A stretch of 64,000 bases of DNA from Rhodanobacter sp. GTDB lineage: Bacteria > Pseudomonadota > Gammaproteobacteria > Xanthomonadales > Rhodanobacteraceae. Of this stretch, positions 30,007 through 38,164 are shown piece by piece. The position numbers and the translations under genes are program-made. The stretch's first letter is position 1. Each line of letters opens with the position of its first letter. Where the stretch lies: NCBI GenBank assembly GCA_040371205.1, contig AP031382.1:3407562-3471561 (forward strand), read 5' to 3'. The notes under the pieces are model-generated. The model worked only from the letters and a program-made list of their open reading frames with translations, was not told the DNA's origin and did no database searches.

Positions 30007-30261
30007 TCACTTCCTGGCATCACCCACGGGCATCCCGGCCGGATCCATCCCCATCGCGCCCCAGATGCGGCCATCGGGTTCAGCCATGTCGCGGCCGTGC
30101 ATGAAGCCGTGATCCTCGACCGGGTGGATGTCGGCGGCGCTGCCGTTGGCGGCCGTGGTGTCGGTAAAGGCAGCATGGTTCACGAAGCCGAGCGCCTTGT
30201 GAAAGGCGACCAACGCATCGAGGCCGGTGGCGGGCAGGTTCATCAACATTGCTTTCTGCAT
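30007..30261 (-). pseudogene. VOC/glyoxalase-fold protein with internal deletion
   Basis: An 84-residue frame whose start (MQKAMLMNLPATGLDALVAFHKALGF) and end ([29 protein letters not shown]) both match a common family of VOC proteins of about 130-140 residues. The two halves are joined directly around [13 protein letters not shown]. About 50-60 central residues, including the middle metal/substrate strands, are missing without loss of frame. One beta-alpha-beta unit pair cannot form, so it is probably non-functional. Family recall supports the comparison; no alignment was run. Confidence 0.65.
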
Positions 30262-30443
30262 GGCGGTTCTCCGGCGGATACGAGGACGGCAACCGGGACG
30301 TCGTCCGGTCGTCGACGAGCGGCAAGGAATCATGTCGACACTTCCGGGCGATTCTTGATGCGTCTGGCGCGCCTTCTTGCGAAGGTCGCGTGAACGCGCA
30401 CGCAGTCGGGGGTGCAGGCATGGCGATCCCTTACACTGGACGG

Positions 30444-31328
30444 ATGCGTGCCGACATGTACCTGATCTACCTCCTGCTGCGCCTGCTCGCCCTGCTGCCG
30501 CTGCGCGCGCTGCATGCCGCGGGCGGCCTGCTGGGCCGCATCGCGCTGGGACGGCACACGCGTACCGCGCATCACGTGGCGGTGAACCTCGCCGTCGCAC
30601 GGCCGGGGCTCGACGAAGCCGCGCACGCCGCGCTGCTGCGCGATGCACTGGCCGAGAGCGGCAAGTCGGCCACCGAGATCATCAAGATCTGGGGCTCGGG
30701 CGCCGAACGTGCGCTGCGGCTGGTGCGCGAGGTGCGCGGCGAAGCCCTGTTCGACGCCGCGCTGGCTTCGGGCAAGGGCGTCATCATCGCCGCGCCGCAC
30801 CTGGGCTGCTGGGAACTGCTCAACTACTGGCTGTGCCGCAAGACGCCGATGGCGATCCTGTACCGGCCGCCGCGCATCGCCGCGATGGAAGGCCTGCTGC
30901 GCAAGGTGCGCGGCGCACTGGCGCCGGAGCAGGTGCGCGCCGAGGGCGCCGGCGTGCGCACGCTCTACAAGCGGCTCGCCGCCGGCGGCACGGTGGGCAT
31001 CCTGCCCGACCAGAAGCCGCGCGCGGGCGAAGGCGAGATCGCGCCGTTCTTCGGCCGCGACGCGCTGACCATGGTGCTGTTGCCGCGACTCGCCGCGCGC
31101 ACCGGCGCTACCGTGTTGTACGCCTTCGCCGAGCGCCTGCCGCGCGGCAGCGGCTATCGCATCCACTTCCTGCCCGCGCCGGACGGCCTGGCCGACGCCG
31201 ATCTCGCCACCGCCTGCGGCGCGCTCAACCGCGGCGTGGAGGCCTGCGTGGCGCTGGCCTTCACCCAGTACCAATGGCAGTACAAGCGCTGGTCCGCGCA
31301 CGGGCTGGTCAGCCCATACGACGACTGA
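30444..31328 (+). CDS. LpxL/HtrB-type lipid A acyltransferase family protein
   Basis: A 294-residue acyltransferase of the LABLAT family that adds secondary acyl chains to lipid A. It has an N-terminal hydrophobic anchor (MYLIYLLLRLLALLPL), the catalytic H-x4-E in PHLGCWELL, ILYRPPR, and GILPDQKPRAGEGEIAPFFG. Start choice: ATG at 30444 (MRADMYLIY) or in-frame ATG at 30456. A TACACT -10 at 30432-30437 lies only 7 nt before the first ATG, which suggests a leaderless mRNA. The exact acyl donor cannot be told. Confidence 0.88.
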   Translation: MRADMYLIYLLLRLLALLPLRALHAAGGLLGRIALGRHTRTAHHVAVNLAVARPGLDEAAHAALLRDALAESGKSATEIIKIWGSGAERALRLVREVRGEALFDAALASGKGVIIAAPHLGCWELLNYWLCRKTPMAILYRPPRIAAMEGLLRKVRGALAPEQVRAEGAGVRTLYKRLAAGGTVGILPDQKPRAGEGEIAPFFGRDALTMVLLPRLAARTGATVLYAFAERLPRGSGYRIHFLPAPDGLADADLATACGALNRGVEACVALAFTQYQWQYKRWSAHGLVSPYDD

Positions 31329-31361
31329 CGCAACGCTTGCGCCGGCGAGTTTCCGCGCCGC

Positions 31362-33128
31362 CTACGGATGGAACGGCCAGAACACCGGGATCAGCCACAT
31401 CGACAGCGCGCAGAACAACGCGATCAGCGGGATGCCCACCTTCATGAAATCGGTGAAGCGGTAGCCGCCGGCGTAATACACCATGGTGTTGGTGGGGTAG
31501 CCCACCGGCGTGGCGAAGGAGGTGGCGGCGGCGAAAGCCACGGCAACCACGAACGGCCGCGGGTCGGCGTGCATCGCATGCGCCACGCTGGTGGCGATGC
31601 CGACCATCAGCACCACCGACGGGTTGTGCCCCATCAATTCGGTGAGCAGCGCGGTGAGCAGGTACACCATCAACAGCGCGGCCAGCGGGCCGTGGTCGCC
31701 GATCAGATGCATGCCGGCATGGACCACGGCGTGCGACAGGCCGGTTTTCTCGATCGCCGTGCCCAGCGGCAGAATCGCGCCGAGCAGCACGATGATCTTC
31801 CAGTCCATGCCTTCGTAGACGTCCTTGCGGCCGAAGCAGCCGGTCAACGCCATCGCCGCCGCGCCGCAGATCGCGGCCACCGGAATCGGCAACCAGCGCA
31901 GGCCGGACACCACCACCACGCCGGCCATGATCGCCGCCGCCACGATCGCCTTGCGCGACATGCGCCGCGCATCGTCGCGCTCGCTCAGCACGATGAAGGC
32001 GTCGTCGCCGCGCAACTGCGGCATGTTGTCCTCGTCCACCAGCACCAGCAGCACGTCGCCCACCGCGAGGCTGGTGTCGCTGAGCTTGTCGCGCAGCACC
32101 TGGCCGCGGCGATGGATGGCGAGCACCACCGCGCCGGGCCGGCGGCCGAGGTCGGTCTCGGCCAGCTGGCGGCCTTCGGCCAAGCTGGCCGGCGCCACCA
32201 TGATCTCGGCGAGCACGCGCGGATGGTCGACATCGCGCACATAGCGGCTCTCCGGCGCGTTCTGCAGGTGGGCGCGACGCTGGAACTCCACGATCTTTTC
32301 CCAATCGCCGCGCACCAGCAGCACGTCGCCGGCCTCCATCTGCTGCGAACGCGGCGACCACATGCGCCGCTCGCCGCGCAGCAGTTCCAGCGGATAGACG
32401 CCGTAGCGTTCGCCCAGTTGCGCCTCGCCGATGCTCTTGCCCAGCAGCGGCGACTGCGCGGTGAGCGCCAGCTCGGTGACGTACTTGCCGATCTCCACTT
32501 CCTCGATCTCGTTCGCCTCGATGTGGCGCGGCAGCAGCCAGCGGCCCACCAGCATCAGGTACGCGATGCCGGCCACCGCGAGCAGCACGCCCATGCCGGT
32601 GAACTCGAACACGCCGAAGCCGGGCAGGCCGTTTTTCTGCGCCAGCGAATCGGCGAGCAGGTTGGACGAGGTGCCGATCAGCGTGCACACGCCGCCCATC
32701 TGCGCGGCATAGGCCATCGGCATCAGCACGCGCGCCGGCGAAGTGCCGGTGCGCTGGCACACGCGCAGCGCCAGCGGCAGGAAGGTGGCGACCAGCGCGA
32801 TGTTCTTCACGAAGGCGCCCAATGGCGCGATCGCCAGCATCAGCGCGAGCGTGAGCAGCCATGGCCGGCGGATGCGCATCAGCAGGCGGCTCAGCGGCTC
32901 CAGCATGCCGGAGCGCTCGATGCCGATGCTGAGCGCGAACATCGCCGCGACCGTCACCGTGGCCTCGTTGCTGAAACCCGACAGCGCTTCGCCGGGACTG
33001 ACGATGCCAAACATCACCAGCACCGCGAGCACCAGCAGGGCCACCAGGTCGATGCGCAGTTTCTCGCTGGCGAACAGCGCCATCGCCACCACGATCACGG
33101 CCACCACCGCCCAGGCCTGCCAGCTCAT
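31362..33128 (-). CDS. SLC13/DASS family anion transporter with two TrkA-C domains
   Basis: A 588-residue inner-membrane carrier with about 11-12 hydrophobic segments. The halves are split by two cytosolic TrkA-C (RCK_C) domains around residues 205-370. Family signatures are FVKNIALVATFLPLAL, GTSSNLLADSL in the first half and ATSFATPVGYPTNTMVYYAGGY in the second. These proteins move dicarboxylates, sulfate or other anions with sodium or protons; the substrate here is unknown. The ATG at 33128 is chosen because the MSWQAWAVVAV helix follows directly. Confidence 0.88.
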   Translation of the reverse strand: MSWQAWAVVAVIVVAMALFASEKLRIDLVALLVLAVLVMFGIVSPGEALSGFSNEATVTVAAMFALSIGIERSGMLEPLSRLLMRIRRPWLLTLALMLAIAPLGAFVKNIALVATFLPLALRVCQRTGTSPARVLMPMAYAAQMGGVCTLIGTSSNLLADSLAQKNGLPGFGVFEFTGMGVLLAVAGIAYLMLVGRWLLPRHIEANEIEEVEIGKYVTELALTAQSPLLGKSIGEAQLGERYGVYPLELLRGERRMWSPRSQQMEAGDVLLVRGDWEKIVEFQRRAHLQNAPESRYVRDVDHPRVLAEIMVAPASLAEGRQLAETDLGRRPGAVVLAIHRRGQVLRDKLSDTSLAVGDVLLVLVDEDNMPQLRGDDAFIVLSERDDARRMSRKAIVAAAIMAGVVVVSGLRWLPIPVAAICGAAAMALTGCFGRKDVYEGMDWKIIVLLGAILPLGTAIEKTGLSHAVVHAGMHLIGDHGPLAALLMVYLLTALLTELMGHNPSVVLMVGIATSVAHAMHADPRPFVVAVAFAAATSFATPVGYPTNTMVYYAGGYRFTDFMKVGIPLIALFCALSMWLIPVFWPFHP

Positions 33129-33268
33129 GCGCGGATTCCGGTGCGTGCGGTAGGCGGCTTCGGCTGCATCGACTTCACTCTTGCGATCCAGACTGCATGC
33201 TACGCGACGGCGCAGCACGCGCAAACCGCACACGCGACGTCCACCGCGCTTCGGTACACAATGCAGGG

Positions 33269-34198
33269 ATGAACACGCCGCACTCCATTGAAGCCGAACC
33301 CGAAGCCGCAGCGCAGCCGGCCACCGTCGCCCTGGCGCTGGGCTCCGGCGGCGCCAAGGGGCTGGCGCACATCGGCGTGATCGAGGAACTGGAAGCCCAG
33401 GGTTACCGCATCGCCGCCATCGCCGGCAGCTCGATGGGCGCCCTGATCGGCGGCATCCACGCCGCGGGCAAGCTCGACATCTACCGCGACTGGGTCTGCT
33501 CGCTGGCGAAGTTCGACGTGCTCAAGCTGGTGGACTGGAGCTTTTCGGGCGGCGGCCTGATCAAGGGCGAAAAGATCATCGGCACGCTGCGCGCGCTGGT
33601 CGGCGACGCCATGATCGAGGAGCTGCCGCTGGCGTTCACCGCGGTGGCGGTGGACATCGACCGCGAGCGCGAGGTGTGGCTGTCGAACGGCTCCCTGTTC
33701 GATGCGATCCGCGCCTCCATCGCCATTCCCACCGTGTTCCGCCCGCACCACATCGGCGGCCGTCGACTGGTCGACGGCGGCTTGCTCAACCCCGTGCCGG
33801 TGACGCCCTTGATCCGCGAAACCGCCGACTACCTGATGGCGGTGAGCGTGGACGGCGTGGCCGTGCATACTTCGCCGACACCACCGGCCGAGGCGACGGC
33901 GGCGGACGACACGCCGGGCTACCGCCGGCGCGTCGGCGCCCTGATCAACCGCCTGATGCCGCATGCCGGTAGCCACGACGCGACACGCGAACCGGGTGCG
34001 CTCGAACTGCTCGCGCAGTCGATGGACCTGATGCAGGCCAACCTGGCGCGGCTGCGCCTTTCCGCCTACGAGCCCGACCTGCTGATCCAGCTGCCGCGCA
34101 ACATGGCCACCGCCTACGAGTTCTACCGCGCCCGCGAGTTGATCGAACTGGGCCGGCAACAGGCGCGCGAGGCGTTGGCGCATTGGCCGCGCCGCTAG
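33269..34198 (+). CDS. Patatin-like phospholipase (RssA type)
   Basis: A 309-residue lipid acyl hydrolase. The oxyanion loop GSGGAKG is at residues 25-31, the nucleophile Ser55 in GSSMG, and the dyad aspartate in LVDGGLLNPVP. An N-terminal Ala/Glu-rich tail of about 18 residues precedes the domain. The C-terminal helical region ends ARELIELGRQQAREAL. The ATG at 33269 has a TACACA box only 9 nt upstream, so translation may be leaderless. Its TAG stop overlaps the stop of the opposite DUF488 gene in CTAG. Confidence 0.9.
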   Translation: MNTPHSIEAEPEAAAQPATVALALGSGGAKGLAHIGVIEELEAQGYRIAAIAGSSMGALIGGIHAAGKLDIYRDWVCSLAKFDVLKLVDWSFSGGGLIKGEKIIGTLRALVGDAMIEELPLAFTAVAVDIDREREVWLSNGSLFDAIRASIAIPTVFRPHHIGGRRLVDGGLLNPVPVTPLIRETADYLMAVSVDGVAVHTSPTPPAEATAADDTPGYRRRVGALINRLMPHAGSHDATREPGALELLAQSMDLMQANLARLRLSAYEPDLLIQLPRNMATAYEFYRARELIELGRQQAREALAHWPRR

Positions 34199-34563
34199 CG
34201 CGGCCCGTGCGTGCGCAGCCAGTTCTCCAGGTAGGACTTCAGCACCAGCGCGTTGTTGTGTTCCTCGTCGCGCGCGGCATAGAGCAGGGTGAGCGGATGC
34301 TTGGCGGCGCGCTCGGCGAGCGGGCGCCAGTGCTCGCCGCGCTTGTCCAGCTCGCCGGCATAGCGCTGGCGGAATCCTTCCCAGCGCGAGGGATCGTGGC
34401 CGAACCACTGGCGCAGCGCGGCGGACGGCGCCAGTTCCTTGATCCACAGGTCGAGCGGCACGTCGTCCTTCTTCAGGCCGCGCGGCCACAGGCGGTCGAT
34501 CAGCACACGGTAGCCGTCGGATTTCGCCGGCGGCTCGTAGACGCGTTTCACGGCGATGCTCAT
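34195..34563 (-). CDS. DUF488 family protein (YeaO-like)
   Basis: A 122-residue protein with the DUF488 signatures VLIDRLWPRGLKK, WIKELAPSAALRQWFGHDP and LLYAARDEEHNNALVL. The family is widespread and its biochemical function is not established. CAGGGAG lies upstream of the ATG, and a minus-strand TATGCT box sits further upstream. It is convergent with the patatin gene and overlaps its stop codon. Confidence 0.9.
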   Translation of the reverse strand: MSIAVKRVYEPPAKSDGYRVLIDRLWPRGLKKDDVPLDLWIKELAPSAALRQWFGHDPSRWEGFRQRYAGELDKRGEHWRPLAERAAKHPLTLLYAARDEEHNNALVLKSYLENWLRTHGPR

Positions 34564-34630
34564 GCACGCAACTCCCTGCAGGGAATGCGTTCCAGCATAC
34601 GCCCGCGCCATCGCGCAGGCGCGGCGCGGG

Positions 34631-35347
34631 TCAGAGTTCCTCGACCCGCGTCACCTTGCCCCGGCGCATCAGCCACGCCACGCCGCGCAGGTCGGCCAGG
34701 CCCACCCACAGGCGGTCGAGCATGCCGTACTTGGACACGCCCGCGGTGCGCGGGCGATGGCCCACCGGCACGCTGGTGCTCTGGAAGCCGGCGCGCTTCA
34801 CCAGCGCGGGCAGGTAGCGGTGCATGTGGTCGAAGTAGGGCAGGCGCAGGAACACCTCGCGCTCGAACAGCTTCAGCCCGCAGCCGGTGTCGGGCGTGGC
34901 GTCCTTCAGCATGCGCGAGCGCACCGCGTTGGCGATTTTCGAGGAGATCCGCTTGTTGAAGCTGTCGCGCCGCGTGGTGCGCCAGCCGGCGAACAACTTC
35001 ACCCCGGGCGCGGCGCCGTCGCGGGCGGCGAGCAGCTTCGGGATATCGGCGGGATCGTTCTGGCCGTCGCCGTCCAGCGTGGCGATCCACGCGCCGCGCG
35101 CCGCGCGCACGCCGTTCCACACCGCCGTGCTCTGGCCGCTGCGGGTGACGTGGTGCAGCACGCGCAATTCCGGATGCTGCGCCTTCTGCGCGGCCAGCAC
35201 CGCGCGGCTGTCGTCGCTGGAATCGTCGTCGACGTAGACCACCTCGTAGTCGACCTGGCCGCGCAGGGCAGCGGCGATTTCGGCAAGCAGCGGCGGGATG
35301 TTGTCGCGCTCGTTGAACACGGGGACGACGACCGATAATTGCGGCAT
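34631..35347 (-). CDS. Family 2 glycosyltransferase (dolichyl-phosphate mannosyltransferase-like)
   Basis: A 238-residue GT-A enzyme. The nucleotide-sugar fold is clear: LSVVVPVFNERDNIPPLL, VYVDDDSSDDS, and TLDGDGQNDPADIP with the DxD-type metal site. GVSKYGMLDRLWVGLADL follows near the C-terminus. There are no long membrane segments, so it is a soluble or peripheral enzyme acting on a polyprenyl-phosphate acceptor or on lipid A-linked sugars. It is divergent from the bufferin operon; no functional link is evident. Confidence 0.85.
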   Translation of the reverse strand: MPQLSVVVPVFNERDNIPPLLAEIAAALRGQVDYEVVYVDDDSSDDSRAVLAAQKAQHPELRVLHHVTRSGQSTAVWNGVRAARGAWIATLDGDGQNDPADIPKLLAARDGAAPGVKLFAGWRTTRRDSFNKRISSKIANAVRSRMLKDATPDTGCGLKLFEREVFLRLPYFDHMHRYLPALVKRAGFQSTSVPVGHRPRTAGVSKYGMLDRLWVGLADLRGVAWLMRRGKVTRVEEL

Positions 35348-35445
35348 GGGCGGGCCTTTCAGGGAAACGGGCGCCGCGCGCGGCGGCGAGCGCGCAGTTT
35401 AATGCCTCGCGGCGCAGGCCGCCGAAACGGTGATGCCGACCCCGT

Positions 35446-35476
35446 TGTAAGGAAATCCGCGCCCGCCGGGTCATCT
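35446..35476 (+). promoter_or_regulatory. Putative ECF-type promoter of the bufferin operon
   Basis: TGTAAGGAAAT at 35446-35456 resembles ECF -35 elements, and TCATCT at 35471-35476 lies 14 nt later as a candidate -10. No convincing sigma70 promoter is seen in the 169-nt gap. The predicted leader is about 37 nt, with GGGAGA before the bufA ATG. An ECF sigma and anti-sigma pair lies just past the end of the operon. Inference from pattern and context. Confidence 0.4.
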
Positions 35477-35516
35477 CCCGCAGCCGGAATCGTCCGGCAT
35501 CCACGGGAGAACCCCC

Positions 35517-35807
35517 ATGCAAGCCCAGACCATCCTCAGCTCCGCCCTGCTCAGCCTGATCGCCGCCGGCGCGCTGGGCGCCGCCAGCACCGCCCACGCC
35601 GCCGACAAGATGGGCGCGCAGGCGACCCAGAAGTGCTACGGCGTCAATGCCGCCTACAAGAACGACTGCCAGTCGCCCGGCCACTCCTGTGCGGGCCAGG
35701 ACAGCAAGGCGCGCGATCCGCAGGCTTTCGTGGCGGTGCCGACCGGCCTGTGCGCCAAGCTCGAAGGCGGCTCGCTGACGGCCGGCACGATGATGAAGAA
35801 GAGCTGA
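35517..35807 (+). CDS. bufA: DUF2282 bufferin precursor peptide
   Basis: A 96-residue exported precursor. Residues 1-28 form a signal peptide ending in STAHA. The mature part has four cysteines at positions 40, 51, 58 and 79 in the DUF2282 pattern (QKCYGVNAAYKNDC, HSCAGQDS, FVAVPTGLC, KLEGGSL). Bufferins are ribosomally made peptides whose cysteines an MNIO enzyme converts to thiooxazole-type groups that bind copper. The MNIO, DUF2063 and DoxX genes follow, so the assignment is strong by family and context. Confidence 0.9.
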   Translation: MQAQTILSSALLSLIAAGALGAASTAHAADKMGAQATQKCYGVNAAYKNDCQSPGHSCAGQDSKARDPQAFVAVPTGLCAKLEGGSLTAGTMMKKS

Positions 35808-35810
35808 TCC

Positions 35811-36692
35811 ATGCCTTCGCCACGCGCTTCGCGTGCGCAGCCGATCCCGACCTCGGTCGGGATCGGGCTGCGGCCGCCGCACTTCGGCCATGTGCTGGAG
35901 CAACGCCCGGCGGTGCCGTTCTTCGAGCTGCACAGCGAGAATTTCTTCTGTGCGGGCGGGACGCTGTGGGATGTCTTCGATGCGGTGCGCCGCGACTATC
36001 CGGTGAGCCTGCACGGCGTGGGCCTGTCGCTGGGCTCGGCCGATCCGCTGGATACCGCGCATCTCGCCGCGCTGCGCGAACTGGTGCGCCGGGCCGAACC
36101 GGGTCTGGTGTCCGAACACGTGTGCTGGGGCGCCATCGGCGGCCGCCACTACAACGACCTGCTGCCGCTGCCGTACACCGAGGAAGCGCTGGACCTGATG
36201 GTCGCGCGCGTGACCCAGCTGCAAGAAGCGCTGGGCCGCCGCGTGCTGGTGGAGAACGTCTCCAGCTATATCCACTTTACCCATTCGAGCATGCCCGAAT
36301 GGGAGTTTCTCGCCGCGCTCGCCGCACGCAGCGGCTGCGGCCTGCTGCTCGACGTCAACAACGTGTACGTCAACAGCGTGAATCATGGCTTCGACGCGCA
36401 ACGCTACATCGCCGGCATCCCCGCCGCCGCGGTGGGCGAGCTGCACCTGGCCGGCTTCACGCGCAAGCAGGGCCTGGGCGGTGCGCTGCTGATCGACTCG
36501 CACAACCGCCCCGTCGATCCCGCCGTGTGGTCGCTCTACGGCCGCACGCTCGCGCACACCGGAGCGAAGCCCACCCTGATCGAATGGGACCAGGACTTGC
36601 CCGAGTTCGCCGTGCTGCAGGACGAGGCGCGCCGCGCCGCGGAATACCTGGATGAACATGCCGACCACCACCTCGCCGCCGTCGCTGGCTGA
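35811..36692 (+). CDS. bufB: MNIO (DUF692) multinuclear iron oxidase, bufferin maturase
   Basis: A 293-residue TIM-barrel iron oxidase. Metal-ligand segments are VPFFELHSENFF, VSLHGVGLSLGS, VSEHVCWG, VLVENVSSYIHF, GLLLDVNNVYVN and GELHLAG, with LIEWDQDLPEF late in the barrel. These His/Glu/Asp motifs match DUF692. The conserved fold begins at VGIGLRPPHFG, so the first ~16 residues are extra. They are encoded by DNA with a perfect 12-bp palindrome (35841-35866), so translation may truly begin downstream. It should modify cysteines of the bufA product with help from the DUF2063 protein. Confidence 0.92.
   Translation: MPSPRASRAQPIPTSVGIGLRPPHFGHVLEQRPAVPFFELHSENFFCAGGTLWDVFDAVRRDYPVSLHGVGLSLGSADPLDTAHLAALRELVRRAEPGLVSEHVCWGAIGGRHYNDLLPLPYTEEALDLMVARVTQLQEALGRRVLVENVSSYIHFTHSSMPEWEFLAALAARSGCGLLLDVNNVYVNSVNHGFDAQRYIAGIPAAAVGELHLAGFTRKQGLGGALLIDSHNRPVDPAVWSLYGRTLAHTGAKPTLIEWDQDLPEFAVLQDEARRAAEYLDEHADHHLAAVAG
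35841..35866. repeat. 12-bp palindrome inside the 5' coding region of the MNIO gene
   Basis: CCGATCCCGACC (35841-35852) pairs perfectly with 35855-35866 around two bases. A second small hairpin (CACGCG, CTT, CGCGTG) lies at 35821-35835. Together they encode the non-conserved N-terminal tail of the MNIO protein. The sequence resembles hairpin H3 in the pgl-edd gap (GCCCGATCCGGGT). Confidence 0.8.
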
Positions 36693-37467
36693 GTTGCAGC
36701 ACGCGTTCGCCGCCGCCATCGTCGACGGCGGCGCGCCCGCGCTGGAACCGTGGATCGCCGTGCGCGGCATCGCGCCGGCCGCGCGCCTGCGCATCTACCG
36801 CCACGCGAACCTCGCGATCCACGTCGACGCGCTGGCCACCAGCTTTCCCACGCTGCAGCGCCTGCTCGGCGCAGAATGCTTCGACGGCCTCGCCACGCGG
36901 CATGCCGCGTACCGCGGCCATCGCAACGGCAACCTGCAGGACTACGGCACCGATTTCGCGGACTTCCTCGCCGACCAGCCGGAGACCGCGGCGTGGCCGT
37001 GGCTGGCCGACGTGGCGAAACTGGAATGGCTGCGCCAGCAGGTTGCTCTCGCCGCGGACGAAGCCTCCGCCGACGCCTGGGCCTTGCTCGCCGCCTTCGC
37101 CGGCGCGGGCCACGATCCCCGCCTGCGGCCTTGCGTGCGCGTGCTTTCTTCCGCATCGGCCGTGCTGGACCTGTGGCGCTACGGGCAAGCGGCCGACGAC
37201 ACCGGCAACGAGGCGGCATTCGATCCCGCCGCGCCGCAATCCGTGCTGCTGTGGCGCGAAGGCGGGCAGGTCGCGATGTGCGAGATCGCGACCGCACAGG
37301 CCGCGTTCGTGTCCGCGTTGTTGCGCGGGGTTTCGCTCGACCTGGCGCTCGAAGCCGCCCGTTCCGCCGACGCGCACGCTGCACCCGAAATGCTGCTCTC
37401 CCCGCTGCTCGAACACGCGTTGTTCGCCGCGTGCTCCCTCCCTTCAACCCTCGAGGAATCCGCATGA
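36652..37467 (+). CDS. bufC: DUF2063 bufferin-partner protein
   Basis: A 271-residue protein. The N-terminal DUF2063 domain shows LQHAFAAAIVDG, RLRIYRHANLAIHVDALATSFPTL and ARHAAYRGHR-like segments, and the C-terminal part is a variable winged-helix-like region. In bufferin/oxazolin systems this protein is thought to present the precursor peptide to the MNIO enzyme. It overlaps the MNIO gene by 41 nt and the DoxX gene by 4 nt (ATGA), which points to tight coupling. Confidence 0.88.
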   Translation: MNMPTTTSPPSLAELQHAFAAAIVDGGAPALEPWIAVRGIAPAARLRIYRHANLAIHVDALATSFPTLQRLLGAECFDGLATRHAAYRGHRNGNLQDYGTDFADFLADQPETAAWPWLADVAKLEWLRQQVALAADEASADAWALLAAFAGAGHDPRLRPCVRVLSSASAVLDLWRYGQAADDTGNEAAFDPAAPQSVLLWREGGQVAMCEIATAQAAFVSALLRGVSLDLALEAARSADAHAAPEMLLSPLLEHALFAACSLPSTLEESA

Positions 37468-37970
37468 ACACCGCCTTCGCCATGGATCGCTGGTCGCGCC
37501 TCAGCGCGCGGCTGACCATGCTCACCCCGCTGGCCCTGCTGCTGTTTCGCCTGTTCGTGGCGCTCGCGTTCTGGCGCGCCGGCGTGGTGAAGTGGGACGA
37601 CCCCACCGGCACCGCCTACCTGTTCGACAACGAATACCACGTGCCCCTGCTGGCGCCCGCGCTGGCCGCCACGCTCGCCACCTGGACCGAGCTGGTGCTG
37701 CCGTGGTTCCTCGCGCTCGGCCTCGGCACCCGCGCGGTCGCCGCGGTGCTGTTCGTCTACAACATCGTCGCCGTGGTCTCCTACCCCGCGCTATGGCCGA
37801 ACGGCTTCTGGAATGGCCTGGCGGGCGGCGACTTCAACGACCACAAGGCCTGGGGCCTGATGCTGCTGGCGCTGGTGGCGCTTGGCGGCGGAAAGGCCTC
37901 GCTGGACTGGCTGCTACGGCGCATGTTCCATCGCCGCGCCGCACCGGTTGCGATGATTCGCGAGGGCTGA
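37464..37970 (+). CDS. DoxX family membrane protein of the bufferin operon
   Basis: A 168-residue inner-membrane protein with four hydrophobic segments. DoxX features are LFVALAFWRAGVVKWDDPTGTAYLFDNEYHVP, LPWFLALGLGTRAVAAVLF and DHKAWGLMLLALVALGG; the first is described by its key residues W, K and D rather than as a strict motif. DoxX proteins close many DUF2282-DUF692-DUF2063 operons and may supply redox equivalents or help export. It overlaps the DUF2063 stop by ATGA and ends the operon. Confidence 0.88.
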   Translation: MNTAFAMDRWSRLSARLTMLTPLALLLFRLFVALAFWRAGVVKWDDPTGTAYLFDNEYHVPLLAPALAATLATWTELVLPWFLALGLGTRAVAAVLFVYNIVAVVSYPALWPNGFWNGLAGGDFNDHKAWGLMLLALVALGGGKASLDWLLRRMFHRRAAPVAMIREG

Positions 37971-37983
37971 GGCGCGCCCGACC

Positions 37984-38013
37984 GGCCCGAACCCGGATGC
38001 GCCGGGTCGGGCC
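37984..38013. terminator. Imperfect hairpin after the bufferin operon
   Basis: GGCCCG-A-ACCCGG pairs with CCGGGT-CGGGCC around a 5-nt loop, with a single bulged A. It follows the DoxX stop by 13 nt in the convergent gap to the anti-sigma gene. It lacks a T-run. Its core resembles the palindromes at 4173-4201 and 35841-35866. The rest of the 194-nt gap shows no gene. Confidence 0.45.
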
Positions 38014-38164
38014 GATCCATGCGGCTGCACCTTCAACGCTGGCCGCGTGCAAGGCAGGCTAAAGCTGGGCGGATTGGCTGCGGACGCTCAGGACGCTTGC
38101 GTTGCCGCAGGCGTCCTTCGATGCGATCCGGTACGGGTCGTCCGCGGCGGCCTCGTGCCGCGTC

